A program made the translations under genes and the position numbers. A stretch of DNA of 7,838 nucleotides, from the NCBI GenBank assembly GCA_021783855.1, contig JAJXTL010000137.1:1-7838 (forward strand), given 5' to 3'. The number at the start of each line of letters is the position of its first letter. Position 1 is the stretch's first letter. The stretch is from Pseudomonadota bacterium. GTDB taxonomy: Bacteria; Pseudomonadota; Gammaproteobacteria; Burkholderiales; Gallionellaceae. This document shows positions 1 to 7,011 of this stretch, piece by piece. The notes under the pieces are model-generated. The model ran no database searches and had not been told where the DNA came from. It saw only the letters and a list, made by a program, of their open reading frames with translations.

Positions 1-1468
1 GCTGTTGCGCCTGCTGGCACATAAGAATACCGGCGATTTCACCCCGGAAGAACGGCTGCTGGCGCTCAATTCCTGTTTTCGCAGCAGCCATACCAAAATG
101 ATAGCGCCTTTTCCGGCCTACAAACGTCTGTGGGATTTGTTTCAACTTTTACAAACCGACGGAGAATATGGATTGTCCTACCTGTCGGGGCAGTACATGG
201 CCGACTTGCTGACCTGGTATCACCTAGCCTGGTGCGGCGAGAGCGTGCGACGCGAGAGCGAGCTGGTTACGCGTTTAATGAGCAAGGCCGAGGGTTTCAG
301 TTATGCAGATCGCAAGCAGCTGTTTGATCTGATCGGTGAATTGACCAGCAACATTATTCCTCGCTACCGGAAGCTGGCCGATGCGGGACAAATCGAAATA
401 TCGGCGACTCCGCATTACCATCCGTTGGCGCCGCTGTTGATCGATTTTGCCAGTGCCAAAGAAGCCATGCCGGATGCGCCAATGCCCAAATCGCTGCATT
501 ATCCCAAGGGCCGCTTGCGCGTTTCCAAACACATCCAATTGGCGAAGCTGAGCCATAAGGCAAGGTTCGGTGCAGAGCCAAAAGGCATGTGGCCGGCTGA
601 AGGTTCCATCTCGGTCGAAACCCTGCAGGTGTTTGCCGAGGAAGGGTGCGGCTGGGCAGCCAGCGGCGAGGGCGTGCTGGTTAACAGCTTGCGCCGTTCC
701 AATCTGGACGTTCCAGAGCGCGGACGGTATTTGTATCGCCCTTATATGCTGGAAGCCGGGGCGGACGGTATGTTGTGTTTCTTTCGCGATGACCACTTGT
801 CGGACTTGATCGGCTTTGAATACTCGCGCTGGCACGGCAAGGACGCTGCAACTCATTTTATCGCTCAATTGGATGCAATATCCCTTCAGGCGCAGGAAGG
901 TGAAACGCCTGTGGTCAGCGTGATTCTGGATGGTGAAAATGCCTGGGAATATTATCCTTATAACGGTTTTTACTTCCTTGACGAGTTGTACGCGCAGCTG
1001 GAGGCGCATGCCGCGATTACTACCTGCACCTATAGCGATTTTCTTGAATCCGATCCGGTGAGCGGTGTAAAAACCGGCAGTTTGCCGACTATTGAGGCAG
1101 GCAGTTGGGTATATGGTAATTTTTCCACCTGGATAGGCTGCGAAGACAAGAATCGCGCCTGGGATTTGTTGTGTGCCGCCAAGCAAAGTTATGACCTGGT
1201 CATGAGCAGCAAGCGTCTGAGTGCGGCGGAACGCGAAGCTGCCGACAAACAACTGTGTTCCTGCGAAAGTTCGGACTGGTTCTGGTGGTTCGGCGATTAC
1301 AATCCTGCAAACTCGGTTGCCAGCTTTGATCGTCTGTATCGGCACAACTTGACCGAGTTGTACCGTTTGCTGAAACTGCCCGCGCCGCTCAGTCTGTCCG
1401 ACCCGGTCAGCCGGGGCTCACTGGTAGAAACCGAGGTAGACGGAGCGATGCGCCGCGCAACCGAATAG
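1..1468 (+). CDS. Glycoside hydrolase family 57 protein (alpha-amylase/glucanotransferase type), 5' end missing
   Basis: Retaining GH57 enzymes cut or transfer alpha-glucan chains such as glycogen or maltodextrins, usually in the cytoplasm. The frame is open from the window edge to a TAG at 1466-1468. The first in-frame start-like codon (TTG at 5) has no ribosome binding site context and the family's N-terminal HQP motif is absent, so the true start lies upstream; roughly 80-100 residues are probably missing. Counting residues from position 5, the segment ISATPHYHP (132-140) is the family's conserved strand. MWPAEGS (195-201) carries the expected nucleophile Glu199, and ILDGENAWEYY (307-317) the expected acid/base Asp309. 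The C-terminal part is helical, as in the family. No signal peptide can be judged. malQ follows 43 bp downstream on the same strand, which supports a role in glycogen or maltodextrin metabolism. The exact specificity (amylase, branching or transfer) cannot be told. Confidence 0.88.
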   Translation, partial: LLRLLAHKNTGDFTPEERLLALNSCFRSSHTKMIAPFPAYKRLWDLFQLLQTDGEYGLSYLSGQYMADLLTWYHLAWCGESVRRESELVTRLMSKAEGFSYADRKQLFDLIGELTSNIIPRYRKLADAGQIEISATPHYHPLAPLLIDFASAKEAMPDAPMPKSLHYPKGRLRVSKHIQLAKLSHKARFGAEPKGMWPAEGSISVETLQVFAEEGCGWAASGEGVLVNSLRRSNLDVPERGRYLYRPYMLEAGADGMLCFFRDDHLSDLIGFEYSRWHGKDAATHFIAQLDAISLQAQEGETPVVSVILDGENAWEYYPYNGFYFLDELYAQLEAHAAITTCTYSDFLESDPVSGVKTGSLPTIEAGSWVYGNFSTWIGCEDKNRAWDLLCAAKQSYDLVMSSKRLSAAEREAADKQLCSCESSDWFWWFGDYNPANSVASFDRLYRHNLTELYRLLKLPAPLSLSDPVSRGSLVETEVDGAMRRATE

Positions 1469-1481
1469 CTTAAACATTTTG

Positions 1482-1490
1482 TGGTAAAAT
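1482..1490 (+). promoter_or_regulatory. Possible extended -10 promoter element for malQ
   Basis: The bases TGG followed by TAAAAT form an extended -10 element (5 of 6 matches in the hexamer) 21 bp before the malQ ATG, inside an A/T-rich gap. No convincing -35 hexamer lies 16-18 bp upstream, so it may be a weak internal promoter or chance A/T richness. malQ may simply be read through from the GH57 gene. Confidence 0.22.
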
Positions 1491-1511
1491 AATAAATAAA
1501 ATCAAGTATTT

Positions 1512-3008
1512 ATGATAAAAGATCGCGCCAGCGGCATCCTGCTTCATCCAACTTCGCTGCCTGGCCCATTCGGCTCGGGTGATCTGGGCGCCAATGCCTA
1601 TCTTTTTATCGACTGGCTGATCGGCACCGGACAAACCTGGTGGCAGGTTTTGCCTCTGGGTGAAATCGGTCCCGGCAACTCTCCCTACATGAGCAGTTCC
1701 GCATTTGCCGGCAATGTGCTGCTGATTGATCTTCATGAACTGGCTTATCAGGGCTGGCTGGCGCCGGTGGATTTGATACCCTTGCCGGAGTTTCGTCACG
1801 ACAAGGTGGATTATGACCTGCTGGGCCCATTTAAACTGGAGCGCCTGCGCCGTGCAGCAAAGCAGTTTTTCGCTTCTGATCTCTACGGCATGCACAGTGA
1901 GTATTCCGATTTTTGTCTGGCAGAATGCGAATGGCTGGATGACTATGCCCGTTTCATGACCATTGCCGCGCAACAGGACGGGCGTCGCTGGAACCAGTGG
2001 CCGGCAGCGCTGGCAAACAGGGAGCCGCAAGCATTGCTGTCGCTGGATGCGATCAGTGCCGAAAAAATCAGTTTCTGGAAATTCTGCCAATGGTGTTTCG
2101 CCAGGCAATGGGTGCAACTGAAGACTTATGCCAACGATCGCGGCGTTAAATTGATCGGCGATGTGCCGATATTTGTCGCCTATCAAAGCGCCGATGTGTG
2201 GGCGCACCGTGACCTTTTCGAGTTGGATGAGGCGGGTTGCCCGGCTGTCGTGGCCGGCGTGCCGCCAGATTATTTCAGTCAAACCGGCCAGCTATGGGGC
2301 AATCCGCTCTACCGCTGGGACGTTCATGAAAAAACAGGCTATGCCTGGTGGTTAAAACGTTTGCAGGTTGCTCTGAGTAATTTTGATCAGGTGCGCATCG
2401 ATCATTTTCGTGGCTTTGTCAATTATTGGGAAGTGCCGGCAAGTGAAACAACGGCAATCAACGGCAGATGGATGCCGGGTCCCGGCGCCAGGCTTTTTGA
2501 AGCCTTTAAAAAAGTTTTTCCGGATCTGCCTGTCATTGCCGAAGATTTGGGATTGATCACGCCGGACGTGGTTGAACTTCGCGACCAGTTTTTTCTGCCG
2601 GGAATGCGCATCCTGCAATTTGCATTTGGCGAGGACAACTCCAATCCTTTCCTGCCGCATAACTACATCGCCAACACGGTCGCCTATACCGGCACGCATG
2701 ACAACGATACCATGATGGGCTGGTGGAATGCTGTTCCCGACAAGGAAAAGAATTTTGTCCGTGAGTATCTCGGTCATCAGGAGATCGATGTTCCCTGGGA
2801 CATGATAGTCGCGCTATCGGCTTCTGTGGCCAATACCGTAATATTCCCGATGCAGGATATACTCTGCCTGTCGGGCGAGCACCGCATGAACTATCCGGGA
2901 AGTCCCGAGAAAAACTGGGAATGGCGTTTTACATGGGAGCAGGTTCAGCCCTGGCAAACTGTGAGATTCGCGAAGATTACCGCCGAAAATTCCCGTAGCC
3001 GCGTGTGA
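1512..3008 (+). CDS. malQ: 4-alpha-glucanotransferase (amylomaltase, GH77)
   Basis: This cytoplasmic enzyme moves maltodextrin segments from one 1,4-alpha-glucan to another and releases glucose. The 498-residue length matches compact bacterial amylomaltases (about 500). The N-terminus has the family signature GILLHPTSLPGPFGSGDLG (8-26), followed by QVLPLG (45-50) and SPYMSSSAFAGN (57-68). The catalytic residues are all present: nucleophile Asp297 in VRIDHFRGF, acid/base Glu344 in VIAEDLGLI, and Asp397 in YTGTHDNDT. GDVPIFVAYQSADVW (216-230) and the flexible loop AGVPPDYFSQTGQLWGNP (248-265) are also typical. The ATG at 1512 fits the start of family homology. There is no clear Shine-Dalgarno sequence; the leader is a run of A and T. 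The gene probably forms an operon with the GH57 gene 43 bp upstream, and a hairpin follows its stop codon. Confidence 0.97.
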   Translation: MIKDRASGILLHPTSLPGPFGSGDLGANAYLFIDWLIGTGQTWWQVLPLGEIGPGNSPYMSSSAFAGNVLLIDLHELAYQGWLAPVDLIPLPEFRHDKVDYDLLGPFKLERLRRAAKQFFASDLYGMHSEYSDFCLAECEWLDDYARFMTIAAQQDGRRWNQWPAALANREPQALLSLDAISAEKISFWKFCQWCFARQWVQLKTYANDRGVKLIGDVPIFVAYQSADVWAHRDLFELDEAGCPAVVAGVPPDYFSQTGQLWGNPLYRWDVHEKTGYAWWLKRLQVALSNFDQVRIDHFRGFVNYWEVPASETTAINGRWMPGPGARLFEAFKKVFPDLPVIAEDLGLITPDVVELRDQFFLPGMRILQFAFGEDNSNPFLPHNYIANTVAYTGTHDNDTMMGWWNAVPDKEKNFVREYLGHQEIDVPWDMIVALSASVANTVIFPMQDILCLSGEHRMNYPGSPEKNWEWRFTWEQVQPWQTVRFAKITAENSRSRV

Positions 3009-3045
3009 CCTGAAATCTGTAATTCTGGATAACAGCTGGATCTGC

Positions 3046-3069
3046 TGCGCCAGCCTGCCGGCTGGCGCA
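3046..3069. terminator. GC-rich hairpin between convergent malQ and HU genes
   Basis: A perfect 10-bp inverted repeat (arms 3046-3055 and 3060-3069, eight of ten pairs G-C) closes on a 4-base loop. It lies 37 bp after the malQ stop and 8 bp after the HU stop on the other strand. Neither side has a run of T, so it is not a textbook intrinsic terminator. Its place between convergent genes suggests it ends or stabilises both transcripts. Confidence 0.55.
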
Positions 3070-3077
3070 TTGAACGC

Positions 3078-3362
3078 TTACTTCTTTGTACCGTTCACAG
3101 CAGTCTTCAGCGTTGCGCCTGGCTTGAAAGCAGGTGTTTTGGAAGCCGCAATTTTCAACTCTGCGCCTGTCTTCGGATTGCGGCCGGTGCGCGCAGCGCG
3201 TTCGCGTACTTCAAATGTGCCGAAACCTACCAGGGCAACGCTGTCGCCTGCAGCCAGCGTTTCGCCTATCACTTCAATCAGTGCGGCGAGATTGTGTTCC
3301 GCGACAATTTTCGTGCTTCCGGTTTTGTTGGCCAAAGCGTCGATCAGTTCTTTTCTGTTCAT
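3078..3362 (-). CDS. HU-type nucleoid DNA-binding protein
   Basis: HU binds and bends DNA without strong sequence preference and helps compact the nucleoid. The protein has 94 residues (family about 90). It starts MNRKELIDALA, has the dimer core VALVGFGTFEVRERAART (43-60), and then the beta-arm with RNPKTGAELKIAA (61-73), including the conserved proline that wedges into DNA. The C-terminus carries a short extra tail NGTKK. The ATG at 3362 is chosen over an in-frame ATG at 3428: family homology begins here and a GGAG lies 8 bases upstream. It resembles HU (HupB-like) more than IHF because of the start and the GTFEVRERAAR segment, though HU-alpha versus HU-beta cannot be decided. It is convergent with malQ and lies downstream of, and in the same direction as, the stressosome-like operon. 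The 390-bp gap suggests its own promoter. Confidence 0.95.
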   Translation of the reverse strand: MNRKELIDALANKTGSTKIVAEHNLAALIEVIGETLAAGDSVALVGFGTFEVRERAARTGRNPKTGAELKIAASKTPAFKPGATLKTAVNGTKK

Positions 3363-3418
3363 GTGTTTTTCTCCGTGAATAGCTGGGTGAATTAATGGCT
3401 GCGCGTTACAGCGGGCGA

Positions 3419-3447
3419 AGTCTAACACCCAAACGCAGCAAACTGAA
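3419..3447 (-). promoter_or_regulatory. Weak candidate promoter for the HU gene
   Basis: On the minus strand, TTCAGT (3442-3447) and TAGACT (3419-3424) are 17 bp apart, and a TG one base before the -10 makes it an extended type. Transcription would begin about 50 bases before the HU start codon. Hexamer matches are modest (3 and 4 of 6). An alternative pair, TTGTCC (3662-3667) and TAAACT (3639-3644), also 17 bp apart, lies about 280 bp upstream. Confidence 0.22.
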
Positions 3448-3721
3448 CACCCAGTCAGGGTTCTTGGAAATTATTTCTTCTGAACGGCTTAATATGACGG
3501 ATGAACAGCGTGTTTTACCGACAAACGGTTCATTTTACAACTGCGCCAGCAGGCCGGACGGGCATTCATTGATGGAACAACCCAATTCCGGACTAAGGCG
3601 AAAAACACGCCTAGGCCGTCATGGGTCAGAAATAAAGCAGTTTAATCGCTTATATTTCGTGGGACAAACAGAATCTTGGCGCATGTTTTATTACGCTTAG
3701 ATCATGTTTAGTTGTCTCATC

Positions 3722-3738
3722 AATGCCCTTGCGGCATT
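3722..3738 (-). terminator. Small hairpin after the last gene of the operon
   Basis: A 6-bp inverted repeat (AATGCC/GGCATT, 5-base loop) lies 12 bp past the stop codon of the RsbS-like gene. No T-run follows on the minus strand, so termination here would be weak or need another factor. Confidence 0.3.
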
Positions 3739-3750
3739 AACCCAATCTGC

Positions 3751-4083
3751 TCAAGGGACGCTCAGCGCCGTTTCAAACAGAGGTTTGCCGGTGAGAAACT
3801 TTGAAAGGGTGAATGCGGCCGTCGGTTGCATATTGATGCAGACCATTTTGATGTTCGCCGTCAGGCAAATGCGGGCCAGCTTGTCCAGCCAGTCGTAATA
3901 AACCGGGTCGATGACGGGCAAGTCATTCAGGTCGTAATACAACCGCACTCCCTGTCCTTGTTGCAACAAGGTCACGATGTCCTGCATCATCTGCCCCGGC
4001 TCGCCAATATTCAGACTGCGTAGCGGTTCAAGCAGGAAATTGCCGTTACCGATACGCGTCAGGTGGAGGCCTGCAATAGCCAT
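3751..4083 (-). CDS. RsbS-like single STAS-domain protein with no phospho-acceptor serine
   Basis: At 110 residues this is a lone STAS domain, the size of RsbS, the stressosome scaffold that binds the kinase RsbT. The core reads LYYDLNDLPVIDPVYYDWL (48-66) and then KMVCINMQPTAAFTLSKF (79-96), which lines up with the RsbS/RsbR pattern D-L-T-x-V-x-x-I-D-S. Proline 60 stands where RsbS has its phosphorylated serine, and the usual threonine after D-L is Asn53. The ATG overlaps the last base of the upstream RsbR-type stop codon (TGATG), so translation is probably coupled. It is the last gene of the four-gene operon. It may be a locked, non-phosphorylatable scaffold or a divergent anti-anti-sigma-like partner. 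The STAS fold is inferred by eye from this alignment and the neighbours; sequence similarity is modest. Confidence 0.68.
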   Translation of the reverse strand: MAIAGLHLTRIGNGNFLLEPLRSLNIGEPGQMMQDIVTLLQQGQGVRLYYDLNDLPVIDPVYYDWLDKLARICLTANIKMVCINMQPTAAFTLSKFLTGKPLFETALSVP

Positions 4084-4952
4084 CAGGCAGCCCTGTGACT
4101 GACCTGAATGCCCATGCGTGAGAATGCTTCCTTCAGGCCGTCAGACAGGCTTGCGCGGGTGGTTACGCCGGTCAAGTCGATGTTCAGGCTGACCAGGGCA
4201 CGCGCTATTTCCGGATGGATGCCGGTGATAATGGCATCCGACCCCATCAGTTGCACGGCTCTGACCATCTGTATCAGATGATGCGATACCTGAGAATCGA
4301 TGTTCTTCACCCCCGTCAGATCCATCACCACTGCTTTTGCATGGTCCTTGGCGATGCGGTTAAGCAATGCTTCCATCACCAGCATGGTTCGGCTGGAATC
4401 CAGCGTGCCGATGATGGGTAGTGTCAATACGCCATCCCATATTTCGGTGATCGGGGTGGAGGTTTCGCGCAACTCCGCTTCCTGCGCCTTCAGGGTTTTT
4501 TCGCGTTCTCCAAGGTAGGTGTGGAAGATGGCCATGATTAACTCGTCAAACAGCTGGGCAAAATACAGTAGCACCGATCGTGACTGGGTAAAGTTAATCC
4601 CGCTGTCTTTTTCCAGTGCGGAAATCAGGTTGTATTGCAATTTTTGAGCATAACGCACCACGTCTTCTACATTGCCGCCGCGCATCAGCATGCGTTGCGA
4701 AAATGCCGAGAAAAACATCTCCATCGCGTGAAATTGTGGCGTTGTCCGCTTGCCCGGATCTTTTGCACTCAGCAACCCTGTGATCAGGCTGACGAATTCG
4801 CTGGACAGGTCGGCAACCTCGTCCTCATCCATCAGTTTGTTATCCGAACAGAAAAACTCCCGTCCTGTTTCTTCCAGTTGCCCGGAAATGTTGCCTATTT
4901 TCAAGTTAAACAACGCGGTCAGTTTTTCACTGGCTTCTTTTTCCTGCATCAT
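4083..4952 (-). CDS. RsbR-type stressosome protein (RsbRD-like N-terminus plus STAS domain)
   Basis: RsbR proteins form the sensory shell of the stressosome and, with RsbS, hold the kinase RsbT until a signal triggers phosphorylation. Residues 1-145 of 289 look like a helical bundle of the RsbRD N-terminal kind, with no haem site that I can see. A linker helix (146-165) leads to STPITEIWDGVLTLPIIGTLD (165-185), the typical junction into an RsbR STAS domain. AVVMDLTGVKNIDSQVSHHL (207-226) is the phospho-site strand, with Ser220 where Bacillus RsbR has its first phospho-threonine. In HPEIARALV (246-254) the position I align with the second phospho-threonine is Ala252. Two adjacent ATGs are possible (4952 and 4949); a GGGGA overlapping the upstream stop region serves either. 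The gap to the upstream kinase/phosphatase gene is 10 bp, and the downstream STAS gene overlaps by one base. Confidence 0.87.
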   Translation of the reverse strand: MMQEKEASEKLTALFNLKIGNISGQLEETGREFFCSDNKLMDEDEVADLSSEFVSLITGLLSAKDPGKRTTPQFHAMEMFFSAFSQRMLMRGGNVEDVVRYAQKLQYNLISALEKDSGINFTQSRSVLLYFAQLFDELIMAIFHTYLGEREKTLKAQEAELRETSTPITEIWDGVLTLPIIGTLDSSRTMLVMEALLNRIAKDHAKAVVMDLTGVKNIDSQVSHHLIQMVRAVQLMGSDAIITGIHPEIARALVSLNIDLTGVTTRASLSDGLKEAFSRMGIQVSHRAA

Positions 4953-4962
4953 TTATTTCCCC

Positions 4963-6000
4963 TTATCCTATTGAACAAACGCAAACCGACTGATCATCCG
5001 AAATTCGCCCCATGATATTACCCAAGGTATAGGCAATCAACTGCGGATGTTGATTGAACAGACCTGTAAAATTATTGGTATCCCAATTTCTGCGTATGCC
5101 GTCACTGGCCGTGATGATGACATGTTTTTTTCCAAACTCACTCTGCAACACATTTGACGAGCGGTGTTCCCGCCCCAGTATGCCGGGTGCAAAGGAGATT
5201 TGCTGCATCTGCTCCTGATTGTAAATATGCGCACTCATGTCGCCCACCCCTGACAATCGCAAATTATATTTGGACAGATCAATTTCGCCGGTAACGGCGA
5301 CTGCGCCTCGCGTGCTGTGTAGCTGCTGATCCACCGTTGCCAATATGGCTTCCGGTGACTCACAATGAATCAGATGGTTAGACAGACCGGCGGTCGCCGC
5401 CTGCGCCTCTTCGCCGTGTCCCAATCCGTCAAGGTGCAGCCAGCGCAACATTTTTCCGCTTCTTTTCAGATAGATTCTGTCGCCGTTGTAACGCTCGTCG
5501 GACAAGGAGCGTGAATACATCCCGAATTTAAAACCGGAATTTGTTTCCTGATTGTCTTTGTCCAGATAAAAACGCGCAAGTATTGTCGTGCCGGTCCATT
5601 TCTTTTGATGTCCGGCGCGTTGTGTGTAGATGTATGATTCATCGCTCAGGCGGCGTATGGCACCCAGGCCTTTGCCCAGTGTGCTGGAGGTTGAGTAGCC
5701 ATCTTGTTCGGCCGTCGCAAGGTTGGCAATTCCGGGGCCAAAGTCCAGTGAGAGCAGATCCAGTACGCGTCCTGGCTGCATCCACAATTGCACCATGCCG
5801 CGTCCTGCGGCGTGTTTTACATTGTTGCTGACCAGCTCCGATGCGACCAGCAGCATGTTTTCCTGCTTGAGACGGTTGACGCCCAGTCGCTGGGCGATGG
5901 CGCTCAGCTTAGATCGCAGCAAAATCAAAGCGCTTTCGCTTTGCGTTGCGTTGCTGAACAGCAGTTTGCAATCGATTGCACTGTCGAATACGTCAGACAC
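4963..6000 (-). CDS. RsbT-like HATPase kinase fused to an RsbX-like PP2C/SpoIIE phosphatase
   Basis: This 345-residue protein joins two opposing stressosome activities. Residues 1-145 form a GHKL ATPase of the RsbT/RsbW class: N box ELVSNNVKHA (55-64), G1 box DFGPGI (86-91), then DGYSTSSTLGKGLGAIRR (100-117) and GTTILARF (137-144). The DGYSTS...LGxGL stretch is a hallmark of the serine kinase RsbT. Residues 155-345 form a small PP2C/SpoIIE domain like RsbX, with NGD (172-174), HLDGLGHG (189-196), GVGDM (251-255), TASDGI (297-302) and SDDQSV (334-339), so the metal-binding aspartates are intact. In Bacillus, RsbT phosphorylates RsbR and RsbS, and RsbX removes the phosphates. The start is a GTG that overlaps the cyclase stop region by 8 bases, suggesting coupled translation; the upstream GAAG is a weak ribosome binding site. 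ATP-binding SpoIIE-family phosphatases with this layout are known in Proteobacteria. Confidence 0.9.
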   Translation of the reverse strand: MSDVFDSAIDCKLLFSNATQSESALILLRSKLSAIAQRLGVNRLKQENMLLVASELVSNNVKHAAGRGMVQLWMQPGRVLDLLSLDFGPGIANLATAEQDGYSTSSTLGKGLGAIRRLSDESYIYTQRAGHQKKWTGTTILARFYLDKDNQETNSGFKFGMYSRSLSDERYNGDRIYLKRSGKMLRWLHLDGLGHGEEAQAATAGLSNHLIHCESPEAILATVDQQLHSTRGAVAVTGEIDLSKYNLRLSGVGDMSAHIYNQEQMQQISFAPGILGREHRSSNVLQSEFGKKHVIITASDGIRRNWDTNNFTGLFNQHPQLIAYTLGNIMGRISDDQSVCVCSIG

Positions 6001-6982
6001 AGGCTTCTTTCACCGGGCACGTTGAGTCACACAGTTGCGTGTCGATTCTGCTGCACGGGGTGATAACCACGCGCCCACGCCCGCGGCGCTTGGCTTCATA
6101 CAGTGCGCTGTCAGCCAGATGGATAAATTCATTCAGGGTGAGATTGTCCCGAGTGTACTGATCGATGGCTGCTATGCCTATGCTGACTTTGCCGTCCATC
6201 TTGCTTATTACTTGTCTCGCTTTGTTGCAGGCGGTGGCATAATTGGAGTGGATCATCATGGCAAACTCATCTCCGCCGAAACGAAAGGCGCAGTCCACAT
6301 CTTCCCGGATTTCACTGCGCAAAATTTGCGCCATGTTGATCAGGTAGTTATCTCCATACTGGTGTCCGAACTGATCGTTGATGCTTTTGAAATGATCCAG
6401 ATCCAGCATGATGAGCGATAATGGCGAGCTTTTTTGTCGCATGGTATGGCGAAAGGCCTGATTCAGTCTGGCATCGAAGGCGCGACGGTTGAGCAAACCG
6501 GTGAGCGGATCTGTTTCAGCTTGATGCATCGAGACCTGTAATTCCGCCTGGCGGTTGTGCAACTTCACTTCCAGTTCGGCCAATTCATGTTCGGCGCGCA
6601 TTCGGGTCTCGTGTAAATGGCGCACCATCGCCTCATTGCGCTGGATCAATATTTCAGGATCGATGGAATCCGTGGATTTGCACAGATAATCGCGCAATTG
6701 TTCTATCGCATGTTGTTCTACGGCGCCCGTCTGTGCAAGTACAAACTCGGTGGCGCCCCAGTGTGCCTGCAAACGATGGTTTTGCAGTCGCACTTTGACC
6801 GGGAAGGGTAGTCCGCAACAGGCGCCTGCGCTGCGCAAAAGTTGATTTAACTCCAGGCAGGCGAGCGAAGCTCTGAACGCATTTCCGTCAAGGCGATTCA
6901 CGCTTTCCATCAGAAAGCAGACGAAATTCAGTAAATCGGGTTCGATTGCCAAATTTATATTAAGTAGTTCTACTGAGTTCAC
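5993..6982 (-). CDS. Diguanylate cyclase (GGDEF) with cysteine-rich C-terminal tail
   Basis: Diguanylate cyclases make cyclic di-GMP from two GTP and so control attachment, motility and biofilm state. The 329-residue protein has an N-terminal region (1-110) that I do not recognise, a likely coiled coil (112-155), and a GGDEF domain starting at DPLTGLLNRRAFD (158-170). LDLDHFKSIND (193-203) provides metal ligand Asp194, and RFGGDEF (234-240) is the canonical active site. The inhibitory RxxD site is not intact: Glu227 stands where Arg is expected before Asp230. After the domain, a tail holds Cys310, 318, 322 and 328. No membrane segment is visible, so it is probably cytosolic. The start is GTG at 6982, with GGGG 4 bases upstream and a strong promoter behind it; the next ATG (codon 25) has no ribosome binding site. 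It is the first gene of the operon and the likely output of the kinase/STAS module. Confidence 0.93.
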   Translation of the reverse strand: MNSVELLNINLAIEPDLLNFVCFLMESVNRLDGNAFRASLACLELNQLLRSAGACCGLPFPVKVRLQNHRLQAHWGATEFVLAQTGAVEQHAIEQLRDYLCKSTDSIDPEILIQRNEAMVRHLHETRMRAEHELAELEVKLHNRQAELQVSMHQAETDPLTGLLNRRAFDARLNQAFRHTMRQKSSPLSLIMLDLDHFKSINDQFGHQYGDNYLINMAQILRSEIREDVDCAFRFGGDEFAMMIHSNYATACNKARQVISKMDGKVSIGIAAIDQYTRDNLTLNEFIHLADSALYEAKRRGRGRVVITPCSRIDTQLCDSTCPVKEACV

Positions 6983-7011
6983 CGCGCCCCACAGTGCTTG
7001 TATCGTGTGCG

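Larger units (their letters stand above)
3363..3750. other. Gene-poor interval between the HU gene and the rsb-like operon
   Basis: No convincing gene lies in these 388 bp. A 101-codon plus-strand frame from 3395 to 3700 lacks a ribosome binding site, recognisable family features and normal protein composition, and I consider it chance. The interval holds the HU leader and candidate promoters, an 8-bp direct repeat AACACCCA (3424-3431 and 3446-3453), a short stem AGGCG/CGCCT (3596-3612) and a 6-bp hairpin just after the end of the operon (3722-3738). I recognise no RNA family. Confidence 0.5.

Noticed and set aside
275..1345. 356-codon open frame on the minus strand opposite the GH57 gene
   Set aside because: It mirrors a well-supported GH57 frame with catalytic motifs, and its own translation shows no family features. 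It is a shadow frame.
1470..2282. 270-codon minus-strand frame opposite malQ
   Set aside because: malQ in the other direction has every GH77 motif; this frame is a by-product of codon bias.
3363..3428. N-terminal extension of HU starting at 3428
   Set aside because: HU homology starts at the ATG at 3362, which has a GGAG at proper spacing; the extension is unlike any HU N-terminus I know.
3596..3612. Short hairpin AGGCG/CGCCT as a possible small RNA or terminator
   Set aside because: Only five base pairs, with no T-run and no promoter pairing that supports an RNA gene.
3395..3700. 101-codon plus-strand frame upstream of HU
   Set aside because: No ribosome binding site, no recognisable motif, and it overlaps the expected HU leader and promoter.
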